From positions 1-25,332 of the forward strand of contig JBDTMC010000052.1 of the NCBI GenBank assembly GCA_039934475.1: DNA of 25,332 bases, given 5' to 3'. Below are positions 23,959-25,332 of this stretch, piece after piece. The stretch's first letter is position 1. Each line of letters opens with the position of its first letter. Below the pieces are notes generated by a model. It made no database searches, was not told the DNA's origin, and worked only from the letters and a program-made list of their open reading frames with translations. A program made the translations under genes and the position numbers. Source of the stretch: JBDTMC01 sp039934475 (GTDB taxonomy: Bacteria; Acidobacteriota; Terriglobia; Bryobacterales; Bryobacteraceae).

Positions 23959-23964
23959 AGAGTA
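23959..23964 (-). promoter_or_regulatory. Candidate -10 element TACTCT for the AsmA-like gene, leaderless start
   Basis: TACTCT on the minus strand ends seven bases before the GTG at 23951, with no Shine-Dalgarno between. Confidence 0.35.
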
Positions 23965-23966
23965 GC

Positions 23967-23993
23967 GTAACGCGAACTCGTTACTTTTTTTTT
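23967..23993 (+). terminator. Intrinsic terminator facing the plus strand
   Basis: GTAACG (23967-23972), a six-base loop and CGTTAC (23979-23984) are followed at once by nine T residues (23985-23993). It is the clearest rho-independent terminator form in the window, but it faces plus while both neighbouring genes are on the minus strand. The A-run would precede the stem on the minus strand, so a weak role in ending the oxidoreductase transcript is possible. Confidence 0.55.
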
Positions 23994-24002
23994 GGCGACG
24001 AA

Positions 24003-25332
24003 TCAGTATTCCCAATTGTGGAGCAGGGGTGGCTTCGGCCTCATCTTCCTATGAATGAGATCAAGGGCGCTCTGTTGGGGCGTGGGAACGTATTTAAATA
24101 CTGCCGCTTCTTCGAGTAATGCCTTTTGCAGATCGGGGACGCTGACGTCCTGAACCGGTGTGCCGGCGCGGATGGCAAGCGACGCTGCGATGCCGGCGGC
24201 ATGGCCAAGGATCATGTATTGCGGCTCCATGCGGAGCGAACTGTAGGCGACGTGTGAGGCGGAAAACGTAACCGGATTAAGGAGGTTCTCGATTTCCGAG
24301 CGCTTCGGCAGCAGCACGCGGAAGGGGATCTGATACGGCTTCACGGCGACCTCCATGTTGCCCTCGTTCTCAGCCACCCCACGTTCGTTGACGAAGCGCC
24401 GGATGTTGTGCGAATCGGAGTTGTAACTCCCCATGCCGATGACGTCGGGTTTCGTCAGCTCAGTCTGGAGGTCTTTTTGCGTGGCCACGAATTCGCCTAT
24501 CATACGGCGCGCTTCGCGCACGTAGAGCTGGTGAGGCCAGTGCGCGGTGTCCGCAAACTCGTCCCGGCACAAGCCCCATTCGTTCACTTCGGTTTGGAGG
24601 CTCTTGGAAACACGCGGATCGTGGGCGAGGAAGTAATAGAAGCCCTGAACGTAGGCGGTGTGCTGCTGCCAGAGGCGATCGCGGAGGGCATAGGAACCGT
24701 CGGGATATTCGTAGTCCTTGCCGATGTAGTCAGTGGAGAAGGGGCCGTTGTTGTTGAAGTCTGCTTTGCCGTTAGGGATGAGGGCGATGAGGGTTAATTC
24801 GTTGAACACCGGCGCGCGGCCGTTGTGCTTCTGAAATGCCTCCAGGTAGCGCGCCAGCAACTCATAACGCGCCGCATTGTATCCCTCCGGACGCGGCCAC
24901 GGAACGCGATTCGCGGCCACGTTGGTGGCGATGATGCGGAAGTTATAAGCCTGGATGCCCTTGTCGGCCGTGCCCGGCTTGGCGGGACGTTCGGCGGTGA
25001 TCTCGGGCAGCGGCTTGGACGAAGCGTCCAATGCGGGGACGTCGAAGGGGAACTGATGACCGGGCGTGCGGTCCCGCACACCTGCCAGCGGCTCATTGTA
25101 CTGTCCCACGCCTTCGCGGCCAGTGGCGTAGGAGACGCCGGCCTGCGCCATCACATCTCCTTCGTAGGAGCAATCGGCGAAGACCTTCCCACGAAACACG
25201 TCGCCGTTGGTAACGATTATCGCGGTGATACGCCGACCGGTCTTCTCCACGCCGGACTTCTCGCGGATACGGTGATCAAAGAGGACGGTGACACCCGATT
25301 CGGCCAGCATCTCTCGCATCACCTGCTCGCCG
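24003..25332 (-). CDS. FAD-dependent oxidoreductase, 5' partial
   Basis: The C-terminal 440-odd residues of a FAD-dependent oxidoreductase of the FAD-oxidored (PF12831-like) type. The frame is open to the window edge (GEQVMREMLAESGV reads across 25322), so the GTG/ATG near 25320 is internal and the N-terminal FAD-binding GxGxxG lies outside. Visible features are the family segment GKVFADCSYEGDVMAQAG followed by YATGREG, and the C-terminal FAD-contacting MILGHAAGIAASLAI. In between is a substrate region with many aromatic residues, e.g. YEYPDGSYALRDRLW and GFYYFLAHDPR. In related genomes such proteins are often secreted or Tat-exported, but the signal region is not in the window. Substrate unknown. 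The stop lies 51 bases from the AsmA-like start. Confidence 0.88.
   Translation of the reverse strand, partial: GEQVMREMLAESGVTVLFDHRIREKSGVEKTGRRITAIIVTNGDVFRGKVFADCSYEGDVMAQAGVSYATGREGVGQYNEPLAGVRDRTPGHQFPFDVPALDASSKPLPEITAERPAKPGTADKGIQAYNFRIIATNVAANRVPWPRPEGYNAARYELLARYLEAFQKHNGRAPVFNELTLIALIPNGKADFNNNGPFSTDYIGKDYEYPDGSYALRDRLWQQHTAYVQGFYYFLAHDPRVSKSLQTEVNEWGLCRDEFADTAHWPHQLYVREARRMIGEFVATQKDLQTELTKPDVIGMGSYNSDSHNIRRFVNERGVAENEGNMEVAVKPYQIPFRVLLPKRSEIENLLNPVTFSASHVAYSSLRMEPQYMILGHAAGIAASLAIRAGTPVQDVSVPDLQKALLEEAAVFKYVPTPQQSALDLIHRKMRPKPPLLHNWEY

Noticed and set aside
1..25332. tRNA, rRNA, CRISPR, insertion sequence, phage or toxin-antitoxin genes
   Set aside because: No cloverleaf, rRNA, array, transposase or integrase sequence was found on reading both strands.

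Overview
The window looks like a chromosomal segment of a GC-rich (about 60% by eye, not computed) Gram-negative bacterium, most likely an Acidobacteriota of the Bryobacter/Solibacter type. The inference rests on gene content: two giant Asp-box (BNR/sortilin-like) secreted propellers, a c-heme plus copper type II monooxygenase-like protein, many amidohydrolase and oxidoreductase paralogues with signal peptides or Tat signals, a chitin-deacetylase-like/GT2 fusion, and an AsmA-like protein. No rRNA, tRNA, CRISPR array, insertion sequence or phage gene is visible. Coding density is high and no gap reaches 300 bases.

Layout. (1) 1-4530, plus strand: a tightly packed operon of a polysaccharide deacetylase/glycosyltransferase fusion (5' end outside the window), a UPF0261 (Tm-1-like) protein, a PEP-hydrolase-like TIM barrel and a small cupin; the first three overlap and each internal start has a Shine-Dalgarno sequence. 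(2) 4527-6450, minus: an exported amidohydrolase preceded by a PaiB-like FMN-binding protein. (3) 6516-7388: two small secreted proteins of unknown function, convergent, with a candidate palindromic (REP-like) element between them. (4) 7520-9165, minus: a Gfo/Idh/MocA oxidoreductase followed by a SAM methyltransferase. (5) 9255-10599, plus: a conserved-looking 327-residue protein with an HVHFDHH cluster, overlapped by a small Cys-rich protein. (6) 10672-15306, minus: an exported amidohydrolase/deacetylase, a 36-residue membrane peptide and a 1061-residue Asp-box propeller. (7) 15356-18138: Tat-exported RidA (+), Tat-exported SelA/DgaE-like PLP enzyme (-) and Tat-exported DUF362 protein (+). 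(8) 18139-22323, minus: second Asp-box propeller and the heme/copper protein. (9) 22353-25332, minus: AsmA-like protein and the C-terminal part of a FAD-dependent oxidoreductase running off the window.

The most striking points are, first, an apparently periplasmic PLP-lyase/RidA/deacetylase module at 14008-16986. Its family members cluster in other bacteria as cytoplasmic sugar-acid (D-glucosaminate type) catabolic genes, but here all three carry export signals. Second, several promoter-proximal genes lack a ribosome-binding site and instead carry a TAnnnT hexamer 6-9 bases before the start codon, the signature of leaderless transcripts, while internal operon genes have ordinary Shine-Dalgarno sites. 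Third, three convergent gene pairs have 3' ends that overlap by four bases or abut exactly.
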